The notes under the pieces are model-generated. The model did not search any database. It was not told the origin of the DNA and was given only the letters and a program-made list of their open reading frames with translations. This document shows positions 40,199 to 51,100 of a stretch of 64,000 nucleotides of DNA, one piece after another. Position numbers and translations under genes: made by a program. This DNA is from Desulfobacterales bacterium (lineage in GTDB: Bacteria > Desulfobacterota > Desulfobacteria > Desulfobacterales > Desulfosarcinaceae): NCBI GenBank assembly GCA_016218685.1, contig JACRDD010000038.1, positions 1-64,000 of the forward strand, in the 5' to 3' direction. Position 1 is the first letter of the stretch, and each line of letters begins with the position of its first letter.

Positions 40199-40747
40199 TT
40201 AGTTCCAAGTTACAAGATTTATCTTTTCCAAAAAAGTAAGTGCGTTATCGAGATTTCTGTCGTCAATTGACCAGCCAAGCTGTTTGGCTTTGGTTTTAAT
40301 TGTCTCTCTATATGCTGTGCCACCTTCTTGATCAATAATGATAAAAGCCTTGGCTGCCATAGCCAATTCCATGTAGTGCATAGTTCCTGCCGATTTTATT
40401 CTTTCGGCAATGGCTGAAATTTTTTCCCACTCTTTTTCGAATTCTTTCTTCTTTCTATCCAACAGCTTTAAGCCATCGTCTGTTAACGAATAATCATATT
40501 TGGTTACTTCAAACCCTTGGTTATTAAAACCGTACACCGTTGAGTCTTCACTGATGTAATTGAGTTCTTTCAACTCTGAATTCGCTTCTGCGACCTTGGA
40601 TGAATATGGTCCATAGAAATGTGGACCATATCCTAGCTCCTCTTTCATTATTACCGATATAAAATAGACAATTTTTTGGAGCGCGGTTCGGCCCTCAATT
40701 CTTCTGAATGCCCCGTGTGCAAAAAGTACAAAATCACGTGGTTGCAT
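40199..40747 (-). CDS. YwgA-like protein (Panacea/SocA-like), partner of the HD phosphohydrolase
   Basis: 182 aa, helical. MQPRDFVLFAHGAFRRIEGRTALQKIVYFISVI and FYGPYSSKVAEANSEL fit the YwgA/DUF4065-type fold. The gene overlaps the end of the HD gene by 14 nt, so the two are co-translated. In Bacillus the homologous pair ywfO-ywgA is also adjacent (established knowledge). DUF4065/Panacea relatives act as antitoxins to varied toxins, so it may restrain the HD enzyme; that role is inferred. Its base composition is clearly lower in GC than the flanking housekeeping genes. Confidence 0.75.
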   Translation of the reverse strand: MQPRDFVLFAHGAFRRIEGRTALQKIVYFISVIMKEELGYGPHFYGPYSSKVAEANSELKELNYISEDSTVYGFNNQGFEVTKYDYSLTDDGLKLLDRKKKEFEKEWEKISAIAERIKSAGTMHYMELAMAAKAFIIIDQEGGTAYRETIKTKAKQLGWSIDDRNLDNALTFLEKINLVTWN

Positions 40748-42146
40748 TTTTGCCTCCCTTGAAGAAGTTGTCTATTTCTTTTGTAACGACATCGTCGATG
40801 ATCTTCGTTAATTTGTTTCTATCCACGGGTGTGTCATACCTTATCGGCGCATATATTTCAATGAACGCTTGGTTGAGCTTTTCATTGATGGAATTGAAAA
40901 GCGTTGATTCCCCTTCGAATGTAGACGGCGCCCCAGTCTCTTTTTCGACAGGGATTGGGGCTTCGTCATTTCTGGACATTTCGCGCACTGATTTGATTTT
41001 ATAATCATGAACGATCAAAAAGTGCGGATTGTCAGGAGAGCATGTTATTTCACCATTGCATTTATCGGCAACCAATTTGCAAATGGGGCCCCATAAATGC
41101 GCTTCCAGTTGTGCCCGCAATACCCGGTTTTCAGGTTTTGAAATTCCTGAAACCGAAAATCTACATGTCTCGGGCAGCTCTTTGATTTGGCGCTGATAAA
41201 TTCTCTTCAGTAGATTTCTTTTCTTTAAACGACTTAAAAGATCATGGCACTCTTTGCCTTCAAACTTCCGGTCGGTCAATGTGACCATGAATTTTGCATC
41301 GTCCCATCTCAGGTATTCTTTCAAATAAGCCGAATCGGATTTGTAGGTATATAGATTTTGAAGTGCTTCGATCTGATCGGAGTCGATGCCTCTGGTGATG
41401 GCTCTGATCAGCATTTGGTCAGTGATCAGTCTTACACGGTGGCGATAGACCTGATTGGAGATATAATACTTTGCCAATACGAACTGCTCTAGTGCATGCA
41501 CACCATCTTTGCTGATCATTAAATGTTTGCCTTCGATTGCATCGGTTACAGCCCTTAATTCCCGGTGGAGCTGCCCGAGATCGAACACGCCGTATTTCAC
41601 GCCGCAGAAGTAGCTATCCCTGAGCAGGTAATCCTGTTTGTCCGCGTCGAGCGGACCGGATACGATGGAGCGCAGCAACGGATCGCTATAACCGTGAGCC
41701 AAAAGCTTTATGATATTTTCTCTTTCGCTATGGTGAATGATTAATTCTTCGTTATGCCTGATGATGTCGGCGGTTATGGATTCATGAATCTTGTATGTGT
41801 TTTTCGATGCATCTTTTTCAGAATAAATATCGAGGATATCCTCCGATATATGCGAAAATGGGCCATGCCCGATATCGTGGAGCAAAGCGGCCAGGCGCAA
41901 GAGCCTATATTCATCCTTGCTTGGATCGACACCGAGCGCCTTTGCCATTAAACCGGCGACATGACAAACGCCTAGAGAATGTTCAAATCGGGTATGCAAC
42001 GCTCCTGGATAGACTAGATTGGCAAATGCAAGTTGCCGGATGCCTCTCAACCTCTGAAACACCGAGCTATTGACGATTTCGGCCTCGGTTCCAGTAAGCT
42101 GGATAAAATTAAATACCGGGTCTCTTATTTCTCTGGCTTCGCTCAT
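40734..42146 (-). CDS. HD-domain phosphohydrolase, YwfO/SAMHD1-like dNTPase candidate
   Basis: 470 aa. HD residues are HTRFEHSLGV (H56), LLHDIGHGPFSH (H90, D91) and the later Asp in DADKQDYLLRD; this set matches dNTP triphosphohydrolases such as SAMHD1 and bacterial dGTPases. YwfO of Bacillus is the nearest recognisable relative. It probably hydrolyses dNTPs, which when activated would starve a phage of precursors. It heads the HD-YwgA module, downstream (same direction) of the restriction operon after a 169-nt gap. AT-rich codons like the rest of the island. Confidence 0.82.
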   Translation of the reverse strand: MSEAREIRDPVFNFIQLTGTEAEIVNSSVFQRLRGIRQLAFANLVYPGALHTRFEHSLGVCHVAGLMAKALGVDPSKDEYRLLRLAALLHDIGHGPFSHISEDILDIYSEKDASKNTYKIHESITADIIRHNEELIIHHSERENIIKLLAHGYSDPLLRSIVSGPLDADKQDYLLRDSYFCGVKYGVFDLGQLHRELRAVTDAIEGKHLMISKDGVHALEQFVLAKYYISNQVYRHRVRLITDQMLIRAITRGIDSDQIEALQNLYTYKSDSAYLKEYLRWDDAKFMVTLTDRKFEGKECHDLLSRLKKRNLLKRIYQRQIKELPETCRFSVSGISKPENRVLRAQLEAHLWGPICKLVADKCNGEITCSPDNPHFLIVHDYKIKSVREMSRNDEAPIPVEKETGAPSTFEGESTLFNSINEKLNQAFIEIYAPIRYDTPVDRNKLTKIIDDVVTKEIDNFFKGGKNATT

Positions 42147-42315
42147 CTTGTCGCTTCGCTAAAGGGAGGGTTGAATTTGTTTGGGCCTTACATCTTTCCC
42201 ATTACTAAAAAGATCTCAATGGATCAAGAGCGCATGGAACTGCCTCTGATCCCCCTTATCACTTAGAGATGTGACAGATCCGGTCACACCAGGTCAGAAA
42301 ATCATCCCCTACACA

Positions 42316-45300
42316 CTAATTCGCGACCAGATTCAATAACGCTCCATAGCTATCGACCACGTCGTACTTGACCTGATCGCTGGTAATCCCCGTAAAGAAT
42401 TTCCGCGCGCACTCTATTTTTGATTTTTCTATGGCCCTGAGTTCCAGCGTGGACATGGAGCCTTTGGTTTCGGCGACGAAGTAGACGTGTTTGACCGCAC
42501 CCTCTTTGAAGGCAATGGCCCAATCGGGGTTGTAGTTGCCAACGGGCGTCGGGATAAAGAAGCTGCGCGGAAGTTTGGCGTAAACGACGACCTCGATGCT
42601 TTTGTCCAATTCCTGGACGAATGTTTTTTCGGTGTTGGAGTCGGTGAAGACATAGTCGTAAATATGGCGTTCGGTTTTGACCGCCTTGCTGAAATCGTCG
42701 CGGGGTTTTTGGGCGGTGAAGATGTCGATGCTGTGTTGGTCTTCGACCGGATCATAGGCCAGGTATTCCACGATGACCGTGGCCTTTTGTTCATTGATCA
42801 GGGTGCCGGCCTTGAGGATGAAATCCTCGGGATTGACGCGGAACTGTGCGAAGACGGCGTTGTTCATCCCCTTCAGGATCGCGGCGATGGTCTTGCGGGT
42901 CAGTTGGGTGTCTTCGGCCAGTTTGCCGATGAGGTCGTATTTGACGGCGGAATGGATGGAGTGGGTAAAGGTGCCGGTCTGGTTTTCGCGAACCTCGAAA
43001 CCTTGCCCTTTTTGCAGGCTCTCGTGATCGATGGTTTCCTTTTGCTCGCCCCGCTCGATGAGGTATTGCAGTTTGGTGACTTTTAACTCCTTGTCCAGAA
43101 CGACCACGCATTTCTTAATCAGCTCGGCCGTATCGAAATGTACGGTATAGGCGGCCTTGCGGTTGATTTTATCCCATAGTGCCCTAAACTCGGCCTTTTC
43201 GAAATTCTTGTTGGGGGCGATGGTCTTGACATTACGGTCGTTATCGAGCTTGGGCAAGGCCGCATCGCTAAAGACGCTGTCGATCAGTTGAAAAACGCCC
43301 TCCGAATACGGCAGGAGTTCCGACGGCAATTCCGCCAGGGTCCCGCTCCTTTTAGCGTCGTGGTATTCGCTGGTGACCGCATCGTGGTCGTCGGTATAAT
43401 CGTTTTTCACCAGATACCGATAGATCTGTTTGGCCATTTGCGCGGTGACGGTCACGTCGCCATCCGAACCCCGTAGAATTTTTCCGGTGAAATAGGTTTC
43501 GTCCGCCTTGCGCGGGCGGGAGGAAAGGGAATCGGAAATCTCCTTTTGCAGGGCGCCCACAAAATCCTTATAGCTTTCACTGGCCACAACCGTCAGGACG
43601 TTGATGTCGTGCACATCGGCGCGGCTGTCCATGCGTTCACCCTGCTGGTTGACGCACAGCCGTAAGCCACGCCCCACCTCCTGGCGCTTGGCAATGGCGC
43701 TGTCGCTGTGCTTCAGGGTGCAGATCACGAAGACATTGGGGTTGTCCCAGCCCTCCCTGAGCGCCGAATGGGAGAAGATAAAGCGTACTTTCTCCTTTAA
43801 AGAGAGCAACCGCTCCTTGTTCTTGAGAATCAGGTCATAGGCTTCCACGTCATCGGTTTCCCGATCCTTGCCCTTGGTGGCCGGGTCAACCAAGCGCTTG
43901 CTTTTTTTATCGATGGAAAAATAGCCGTCGTGGGTTTTGGCGGTAGGGATGCCCTGAAGGTGGCGCATATAGGGCGTGTTTTCGATGGTCATGATCTCAT
44001 TGAAGGCCGCGTTGTATTCTTCCTCGAACATGACTGCATACTCGCCGGGCTGCTCCACACCGCTTTCATATCTGCGGTACTTGGCCACTTCGTCGATGAA
44101 AAAGAGGCTGAGCACCTTGATGCCCTGGGGAAACAAGAGCTGCTCTTTTTCGAAATGGGCCGCGATGGCTTCACGGATTTGAATTCTTCGCAGGGTCGCC
44201 TCGTTCACGTCGCCCGTGGCCTCGCCCGAAAAAAGAGTAACGCCATTGGCAAAATCGACGCGATTGCGGGTCGCGTCGATATCGGCGATCACGAAGCCTT
44301 CGTACTGTCCCAACTCACCCGATAGTTCAAAAAGATTGTCCCCTTTTTTGAACGTACGGATCACCCGCTTGATGCTGTTTTGCTGCCGAATCTCGAACTC
44401 GATTCTGGATAGCGGAGGATGGGCAGAGGAAATGCGGATCGATTCGAGATAGAGATAGGCGTTGGTCCCGGTCAGTCCTTTGACGGTGATGCCGCGCACG
44501 GCGATCCTTTTCACGATCTTCTGGTTGTAGGCGTCCAGGGCATCCAGACGATAGACCTTGTTGTGTTCGGTCCGGTGGGTGGCGGAAAAGCGTAGGACCG
44601 CCAGAGGATTGAACTCTTCGAGGGCTTTGGTGGTGGCCGGGCCTTCCATCTTTTGCGGCTCGTCCAGGATCAGAATCGGGTGATTCGCCTGGATCACGTC
44701 GATGGGCCGTCGCGATTGAAAATCGTCCAGCTCCATGTAGATGCGTCGGGCATCCTTGCCCCTGGCGGCAAAGGCCTGGACATTGATGATCATCGCATTG
44801 ATGCCGCCATCGGACGAGAAGGATTCGATTTGGTGGGGCTCCTTGGAGTTGTAGATGAAATAGCGGATGCGCTTGTGGTACTGCTCCATGAAATGGTCGG
44901 CGGTAATTTCGAAGGATTTGAACACCCCTTCGCGGATGGCCACGGACGGCACCATGACGATGAACTTGGACCAGCCGTAGCGCTTGTGCAGCTCGAACAT
45001 GGTTTTGATGTAGCAGTAGGTCTTTCCGGTCCCGGTCTCCATCTCCACGTCCAGGTTGACCTTGCACACCTTGGAAGTCGCCAGTTTAGGGGAAAGATTG
45101 AGATTGAGCGACTGTTGGACGGCATTGATGTTGTGCAGCAACTGGTGGGGTTCGAGAACCAAGGCATGATTTTTGAAGCCGGATTGGTGGAGGTCCAAGT
45201 CCAGGCGGGTCTGTGTGGGGTATTGATCCTTCCGGCCTTTTTCTTTGCCCGGGTCGATCTGGTATTTGAAGCCATTGAACTTGGGCTGGCCGGCAAAACA

Positions 45301-45360
45301 ATCGGCGATGGCGTTGACCGCTTCGGTTTGAAAGGCTTGTTGCTTGAATCGTAATTTCAT
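42316..45360 (-). CDS. Type III restriction Res subunit, helicase-endonuclease
   Basis: 1014 aa. Superfamily 2 helicase with Walker A ETGTGKT (109-114), the type III Res motif [12 protein letters not shown] in place of DEAD, SATHRTE, and QEVGRGLRL near the end of the helicase core. The C-terminal restriction nuclease domain shows [10 protein letters not shown] and VAETKG (D946, E964, K966), a complete PD-ExK motif. It follows the Mod gene by 17 nt. With Mod it should cut DNA between opposed unmethylated sites after ATP-dependent sliding. Confidence 0.93.
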   Translation of the reverse strand: MKLRFKQQAFQTEAVNAIADCFAGQPKFNGFKYQIDPGKEKGRKDQYPTQTRLDLDLHQSGFKNHALVLEPHQLLHNINAVQQSLNLNLSPKLATSKVCKVNLDVEMETGTGKTYCYIKTMFELHKRYGWSKFIVMVPSVAIREGVFKSFEITADHFMEQYHKRIRYFIYNSKEPHQIESFSSDGGINAMIINVQAFAARGKDARRIYMELDDFQSRRPIDVIQANHPILILDEPQKMEGPATTKALEEFNPLAVLRFSATHRTEHNKVYRLDALDAYNQKIVKRIAVRGITVKGLTGTNAYLYLESIRISSAHPPLSRIEFEIRQQNSIKRVIRTFKKGDNLFELSGELGQYEGFVIADIDATRNRVDFANGVTLFSGEATGDVNEATLRRIQIREAIAAHFEKEQLLFPQGIKVLSLFFIDEVAKYRRYESGVEQPGEYAVMFEEEYNAAFNEIMTIENTPYMRHLQGIPTAKTHDGYFSIDKKSKRLVDPATKGKDRETDDVEAYDLILKNKERLLSLKEKVRFIFSHSALREGWDNPNVFVICTLKHSDSAIAKRQEVGRGLRLCVNQQGERMDSRADVHDINVLTVVASESYKDFVGALQKEISDSLSSRPRKADETYFTGKILRGSDGDVTVTAQMAKQIYRYLVKNDYTDDHDAVTSEYHDAKRSGTLAELPSELLPYSEGVFQLIDSVFSDAALPKLDNDRNVKTIAPNKNFEKAEFRALWDKINRKAAYTVHFDTAELIKKCVVVLDKELKVTKLQYLIERGEQKETIDHESLQKGQGFEVRENQTGTFTHSIHSAVKYDLIGKLAEDTQLTRKTIAAILKGMNNAVFAQFRVNPEDFILKAGTLINEQKATVIVEYLAYDPVEDQHSIDIFTAQKPRDDFSKAVKTERHIYDYVFTDSNTEKTFVQELDKSIEVVVYAKLPRSFFIPTPVGNYNPDWAIAFKEGAVKHVYFVAETKGSMSTLELRAIEKSKIECARKFFTGITSDQVKYDVVDSYGALLNLVAN

Positions 45361-45377
45361 GGGGCGGCGCCTGGCCT

Positions 45378-47477
45378 CTATATGGTTTTTACTTCGGTGT
45401 CGGGAGAAAGGAGTTTGAAAATCTGCTCCACATTGATTTTGACGCTGTCGCTGCCGAAACCGTCATCGCGGAACACCACCCGCAAGGGCTTGCGTTCGGC
45501 CAAGACCTTGACCATCTCCTCGTTAATGCCGGTTTCGAAACAGGCCGCCAGGGCATTGCCATCCACGAAGAAAGCAATTTTGCCATCAATGGTTTCCTTC
45601 ACGATGGGCAGTGATAGTTCCAGGCCCCAGTCCAACAAGACCTGGAAGAGCAAATCTTCGGATTTGCGGCCCGACTTGATGTTTTCGGTAAAAAGATCGA
45701 GTTGACTTTGATTGATATCATCCGGCGTATAGTAGACATCCGCCATGTTGGACGAATCGACCTTCAGCACGCGGAAGCCGATATCCCTTTGCCAGTTATC
45801 ATGCCCTCCTTCGTTTAAGGCTTTTATTCCTGCTAGCCGCACACGCTCTTTTGAGACCTCTGAGAGAACTAAGGGTCTGCCGTACTTCTTGAGCATTTTT
45901 ATCGCCGCTTGAACGGTCTTTTTCGCACTTCCAGTAGTGGAATTCATTGCATCTTCGAGGGATTCGGGCAATTGCACTAAAATGAACTGGTGGTTTGTTC
46001 CATATGTGGAATTGGCCCGAAATACTGCCTCGGCGGTACTACCTGATCCCGCAAAGAAATCCATTATGATAGCCTTGCGGTCACGCGGAGTTACGTATTC
46101 GATTAAGCGAGCAAGCTCTTCATGATCTTTGGGATTACTGAAAACCTTCGCGCCCATCAAGTCACGCAGATATTTCACCGCAACCTGGGATTGCTTGTAA
46201 AAATATGAACCACGAACCTGCGTAGCGAATTCGATATCCTCGCTAATTTCTTCTGTTCCCTCATCGTTGTCGAGGGTCTCCTCTTGGCCCTCTTCTGGAA
46301 TCGGTCGAATGTGGGCCTTGCGAAAAGGAGGTTCTGTATGATCTTTGCGAAATTCGACCAGACCGAGCCGGATCTGACGCTTCATCTCCTCAGGGGACCC
46401 ATATATCCAGCCGCGTTCAGGAACTTTGCAGGGTTGCTTCGTTATGGGATGAATGACATCGTATCTGGGGCCGTCACCTCCAGGCCATGAAATATCCCGG
46501 TCACGCCATGGGCCGAATTGGTCCACTCTTTTGTATCTCGACCACTTCTTTGCAGGATGACTCTTGGGGAGATCTGAGTACCACTGGCTTAAATCTATTT
46601 CTATGGCACTATAGTCTTCACCATGAATTGCTTTGAGTCGCATGAATTCTTCCCAAATCTCCCTAGCCCCCGGCTTTTCCTCGCGCCAAATCTCGGCCCG
46701 TTCTCTTAGAAAAGTCTTATTTTTCGAATATACAAGCATGTATTCATGGCCGACGGAAAAGAATTTGGCGTCATTTTTACGCCCTTTTTCCCATACAAGC
46801 TGTGCTAAAAAGTTTTGTTCCCCAAAAACTTGGTCACACACTTTTCGTAGCGATGCTTGCTCCGCATCATCAATGCTAATAAAGATTAAACCCTCCTCGC
46901 TGAGAAGGCGTTTAGCGACGGAAAGCCGAGGATAAATCATGGACAGCCAATCCGAATGGTAGCGCCCCCGGCTTTCCGAATTGCTGACGAGCCTTCCGCC
47001 CTCTTCGGTTCGTTCTCCAGAAGCTTTTTCGAACTCTTCCTTTGATACAGTGAAATTATCTTTATAGATAAAGTCCTTGCCTGTATTATAAGGAGGATCG
47101 ATATAAATTAGCTTAACTCTACTAAGGTAGGTTTCCTGAAGTAGCTTTAGCGCTTCAAGATTGTCGCCTTCAATGAACAGATTCTTGGTGGTATCAAAGT
47201 TCACGCTTTCTTCCCAGCACGGCCTCAGGGTCTTTGCGATAGGAGCATTAGCGATAATCAGCGCCTCCCGCTTGCCGGGCCAGTCGAGGTGGTAACATTC
47301 TTTAGGGCCTTCTACGACAGCTTCCGACAATTCCTGCCGCAGCAGATCGAAATCCACGGCTCGTTGAAGTTTGCCTTTTTCATCCCGGCTTTCGGTAATG
47401 CAATTGGGAAACAGCGCCGCAATCTTGTCGATATTTTTCTCCACCAGATTGGGGCTCTGCATTTTTAGCTTATCCAT
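45378..47477 (-). CDS. Type III modification methyltransferase (Mod), beta-class DNA N6-adenine type
   Basis: 699 aa. DPPYNTG (127-133) is motif IV and [12 protein letters not shown] is motif I, in the beta-class order (IV before I), with a large target-recognition insertion between them (about 190-440). The first ~90 residues and the C-terminal ~120 residues are typical of type III Mod. It probably methylates adenine in a short asymmetric site and targets Res. It follows the DUF4391 gene by 22 nt. The recognition sequence cannot be read from this. Confidence 0.94.
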   Translation of the reverse strand: MDKLKMQSPNLVEKNIDKIAALFPNCITESRDEKGKLQRAVDFDLLRQELSEAVVEGPKECYHLDWPGKREALIIANAPIAKTLRPCWEESVNFDTTKNLFIEGDNLEALKLLQETYLSRVKLIYIDPPYNTGKDFIYKDNFTVSKEEFEKASGERTEEGGRLVSNSESRGRYHSDWLSMIYPRLSVAKRLLSEEGLIFISIDDAEQASLRKVCDQVFGEQNFLAQLVWEKGRKNDAKFFSVGHEYMLVYSKNKTFLRERAEIWREEKPGAREIWEEFMRLKAIHGEDYSAIEIDLSQWYSDLPKSHPAKKWSRYKRVDQFGPWRDRDISWPGGDGPRYDVIHPITKQPCKVPERGWIYGSPEEMKRQIRLGLVEFRKDHTEPPFRKAHIRPIPEEGQEETLDNDEGTEEISEDIEFATQVRGSYFYKQSQVAVKYLRDLMGAKVFSNPKDHEELARLIEYVTPRDRKAIIMDFFAGSGSTAEAVFRANSTYGTNHQFILVQLPESLEDAMNSTTGSAKKTVQAAIKMLKKYGRPLVLSEVSKERVRLAGIKALNEGGHDNWQRDIGFRVLKVDSSNMADVYYTPDDINQSQLDLFTENIKSGRKSEDLLFQVLLDWGLELSLPIVKETIDGKIAFFVDGNALAACFETGINEEMVKVLAERKPLRVVFRDDGFGSDSVKINVEQIFKLLSPDTEVKTI

Positions 47478-47499
47478 GGGTGCTCCGCTTCGTTTTGCT

Positions 47500-48156
47500 T
47501 TATGGGGCGGTCAAAAGCCGTAATTCGTCCTCTAATTCGCGAACAAGCGCGTTGAGCTCCACCTTGCGGTTGAATTGCTTCTCCTTGCCCATTTGGGTTT
47601 TCAGGGCCTTCAACTGCCGCTGCTTGTTCCTGATCCGTTGGTGCCGCTCCACCAGCGCCGCCAGGGTTTCGTCGCTGCGGCGAGGAAGGTCTATATACGG
47701 TAGCAGCATCTGTTCGTAAAGGGATCTGAGGTCCAGGGCCAAGGGCAGGGTCGATTCCGGCGCAGCGGCGGATCGCCACCCGCTTTCAAAATAGGCGCCG
47801 ACCACCCAATGCCTCTCCCCCGATTGATTGGGCCGCTTGAAGGCGGCCACCCGCTTGATGCGATCTTCAAGATGCAGGCGAAAAAAAAGGGAATAGGGAA
47901 TGGCTTTATCGATGGTGGCCAAAATCTTCGGGTCGAGCCTCGGGCCTTTGAGCATAATGTCGAAAATCTGAATTTCCGTGTAGCCCTCTTTGGGTGGCAG
48001 ATTGATCGTCTCCTGGGCCAGCTTGTATTTCCAAACAATGTCGATCACCTGGGAAGCAAAAAGGTCTTTGACCGGCTTCGATGGCTTGGCGTTCTTATAG
48101 ATCACGCTTTTGGGCAACCGGCGATCGACCCGTGCCTGGGGCGGATAGGCGTACAT
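47500..48156 (-). CDS. DUF4391-domain protein
   Basis: 218 aa. Signature segments are LPKSVIYKNAK, FASQVIDIVWKYKLAQETINL, TEIQIFDIMLKG, and ATIDKAIPYSLFF. The C-terminal third is a charged helical coiled coil (HQRIRNKQRQLKALKTQMGKEK). DUF4391 genes usually sit between a helicase and a type III-like Mod gene, as here (recalled knowledge). Two nt separate its ATG from the helicase stop, so the unit is co-translated. Its function is not established; adaptor between helicase and Mod-Res is a reasonable guess. Confidence 0.88.
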   Translation of the reverse strand: MYAYPPQARVDRRLPKSVIYKNAKPSKPVKDLFASQVIDIVWKYKLAQETINLPPKEGYTEIQIFDIMLKGPRLDPKILATIDKAIPYSLFFRLHLEDRIKRVAAFKRPNQSGERHWVVGAYFESGWRSAAAPESTLPLALDLRSLYEQMLLPYIDLPRRSDETLAALVERHQRIRNKQRQLKALKTQMGKEKQFNRKVELNALVRELEDELRLLTAP

Positions 48157-48158
48157 TT

Positions 48159-51100
48159 CTAAACGGCCCCGTCTCGAACGACCAGGAAGGCGATCAGTTC
48201 AAAGTCATCCAGGCCGCTGATGGTATTGCGCAAGGCCGTAGTCCCGCCGACCGTGAACAGGCTTTCGATATCCTTTTCCTCTTTGGTTTCGATCATAGAG
48301 TGAATACTTTGCCCGAGCAGTTTGGAAAAGGCGTCCATTTTGCGACCGTCCCGCGTTTCCCGGTTGAACGGTCGAAACAGTTGCGGGATGGCCTCGGGTT
48401 GGCCTTTGCAGGCGGTGCGCAGAAGATCGAGGATTTTCTTGACCTCCGTATGCCGGATCAGCACCTCGCCATTGCTCAGGATATAGACCAGATAGTACGG
48501 GTGCAGCCGGTTCTGTTGGTTGACGTTCACGCCCTGGTCGGTGTTACGCAGCGCAAAGATCACACCGGGCATCAACCCCTTGTCCGGTTGGGCGGCGGCC
48601 AGCGCATGCATGCCCTTGGGCGCGCCGTCCAGGTTGCCGTGATTTTTGACGTAATTGACCAGGTCCATGCGAAAGTCGTTCAATCCCAAATCGGTAATGG
48701 AGACGCCGGTTTTGACATCTTCGAGATCGATCACCTCGTCTTGCAGGCGCTGGAGTTGGGCTTTGCGGTAGGCCAGGTCATTGGCTTCGGCCCGGAGCAC
48801 ATTGTCATCGCCGGTGGCGGTGACATCGGCGATCACCATCCGGCTTTCGACGCGCTCTTTCAAGTTGATGTAGTCATCCAGGGAGATATCGGGCCAGTAG
48901 TTGACCAGTTGGATTTCCGAATTGCGCGAGCCGATGCGATCGATGCGGCCGAAACGCTGGATGATGCGCACGGGGTTCCAGTGGATGTCGTAGTTCACCA
49001 AAAAGTCGCAATCTTGCAGGTTCTGCCCTTCGGAGATGCAGTCCGTGCCGATGAGAAGATCGATTTGCTGGGTTTCTTGCGGCAGAATGACAGCCTTTTC
49101 CTTGGCGATGGGAGCAAACAGGGTCAGCAGGGACTGAAAGTCATAGGTGCGGTTCAGAGTGGACTTATAGTTGCCGCTGCCGGTGACTTTGGCCGTGTGC
49201 AATTGAAACCCGTCTCGGAGATAGGGCGCCAGGTTATCGTAAAGATAGCCGGCGGTATCGGCAAAGGCGGTAAACAGAAGAATTTTTCGGTTGCCAGGGT
49301 TGATGGGGTTTTCGATTTTGCTTTGAATCAACGCCTTGAGATGCGTCAACTTCGCATCTTCCGCCGGGGTGATTTTGCGCATTTCGGCGAAAAGCCGGGA
49401 TATGGTGTCAAGGTCGGTATGCAGGTCAAATTCCCATGAGTCCAAATCCATATCCGAAAGATTGATTTGCACTTTGCCGCCGATGGTAGCGTCCTCCTCA
49501 TCCGGCAATTCGTCTTCGTCGGCTTCCGCGTATTCCAGGGCGGACGAGAGATCATCAAAGCTGTCGGCCGCGCCTGTTTTCCTGAAACGTTCAATCTTGG
49601 CCAGAACCCTTTGATGATGGCTCTGGAGCTTTTGCAGAGTGATCCGAAACGCCTCCACCGAACTCTCTAGCCGCTTGAGCAGATTGACCGTCATCAGGGC
49701 CTGGAGACTTTTTTCACGATCGCTCTGCTTGAGGCGCGAGAGCCCGCCCATGATCAGGGTGTCATAGATTTCCTCGTACTTCGCGAGCCGGCTGGGGAAG
49801 ATATAGCGGAAGGGCGCATACACCGCCATGCTCAAGGATATGAGGCAATTGAAAATATCGTTGAAGCCCATGACATCGGACCGGCTGGTCAAGGGGCAAT
49901 GAAACGACAGCGGCTTTTTGCGAATGGGGAAGGGTCCGATATCCTTGGTGTCGTAAAATTTTTGAATGTGCTTCCTGGAACGGGCGATGGTGACGCTGTC
50001 GAGCAGTTCGAAAAAATCGAAATCCAAGGCCTCTAAAATGGCGGCCGGGGTGCGCTGTTCGGGCGGCAATTTCGACCAGCTATTGAAAGCGCCCTGCGCT
50101 CTTCGAAAGATCTCGTTGATATCTTTCTCGGTATGCAGCCGTTTGTTGAGGTTGTCCGGGTCGCCTTCATAGGCCAGGGCCAGTTGGTTGCGCAGATCGC
50201 TGAAGCGATTGTTGACCGGGGTGGCCGAGAGCATCAACACTTTGGTTCGGACGCCGGACTTGATGACCCGGTTCATCAGCTTTTGATAGCGGGTCTCCCG
50301 GTCCCGGTAGATTTCGTTGTTGCGGAAGTTGTGGGACTCGTCAATGACCACCAGGTCGAAGTTGCCCCAGTTGATGCGGTCCAGGGGTATGTTCAGCGAG
50401 TAACCCCGTTCGCGCTGAAGGTCTGTATGGCAAAGCACCGTGTAATTGAAGCGATCCTTTGCGAAAATGTTGGTGACCAGATTCTGATTGTAGTTGAGCC
50501 AGTTGTCGGTCAATTTTTTGGGGCATAGCACCAGCACTGATTTGTTGCGTAGCTCATAATATTTGATGACCGCCAGGGCGGTAAATGTCTTTCCGAGCCC
50601 AACGCTGTCCGCGAGAATACACCCGTTATAGCTCTCCAGTTTGTTGATGATGCCTACGGCTGCGTCCCTTTGGAAATTGAAAAGCTTGTTCCAGACCAGG
50701 CTTTCCTGGTAGCCGGTGCGGTCATTGGGCAACACATCTTCCGAGATATCTTCCAGAAACTCATTGAAAATATTGTAGAGGATCAGGAAGTAAATAAATT
50801 CCGGCGCGTTGTCTTGATAGGCGGTTTCAATGTGATCGCAAATGCTTGCGGTGACCTCTTCGACCTTATCCTTGTCCTGCCAGATCTGGTTAAAAAGCTG
50901 GAGATAAGTGGCCACCGAGCCGGTATCGGTCAAATTGTTCACAAAATTCGATACCGCGTTTCCTTTCTGATATCCCAGGTCAACGGCCGTAAAGCCCTGG
51001 AGGGGAAGATATACCGATGAGGTCCGCTCATCATCCACGCAAATAAATTGCTGCATGGGCGAATTGGTCCGATTCGATTTAAAGGTCGTTTTTGCGCGAA

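Noticed and set aside
42270..42288. TGTGAC/GTCACA inverted repeat in the gap between Res and the HD gene
   Set aside because: Only 6 bp, no flanking direct repeats or transposase found; not enough to call an insertion-sequence end.
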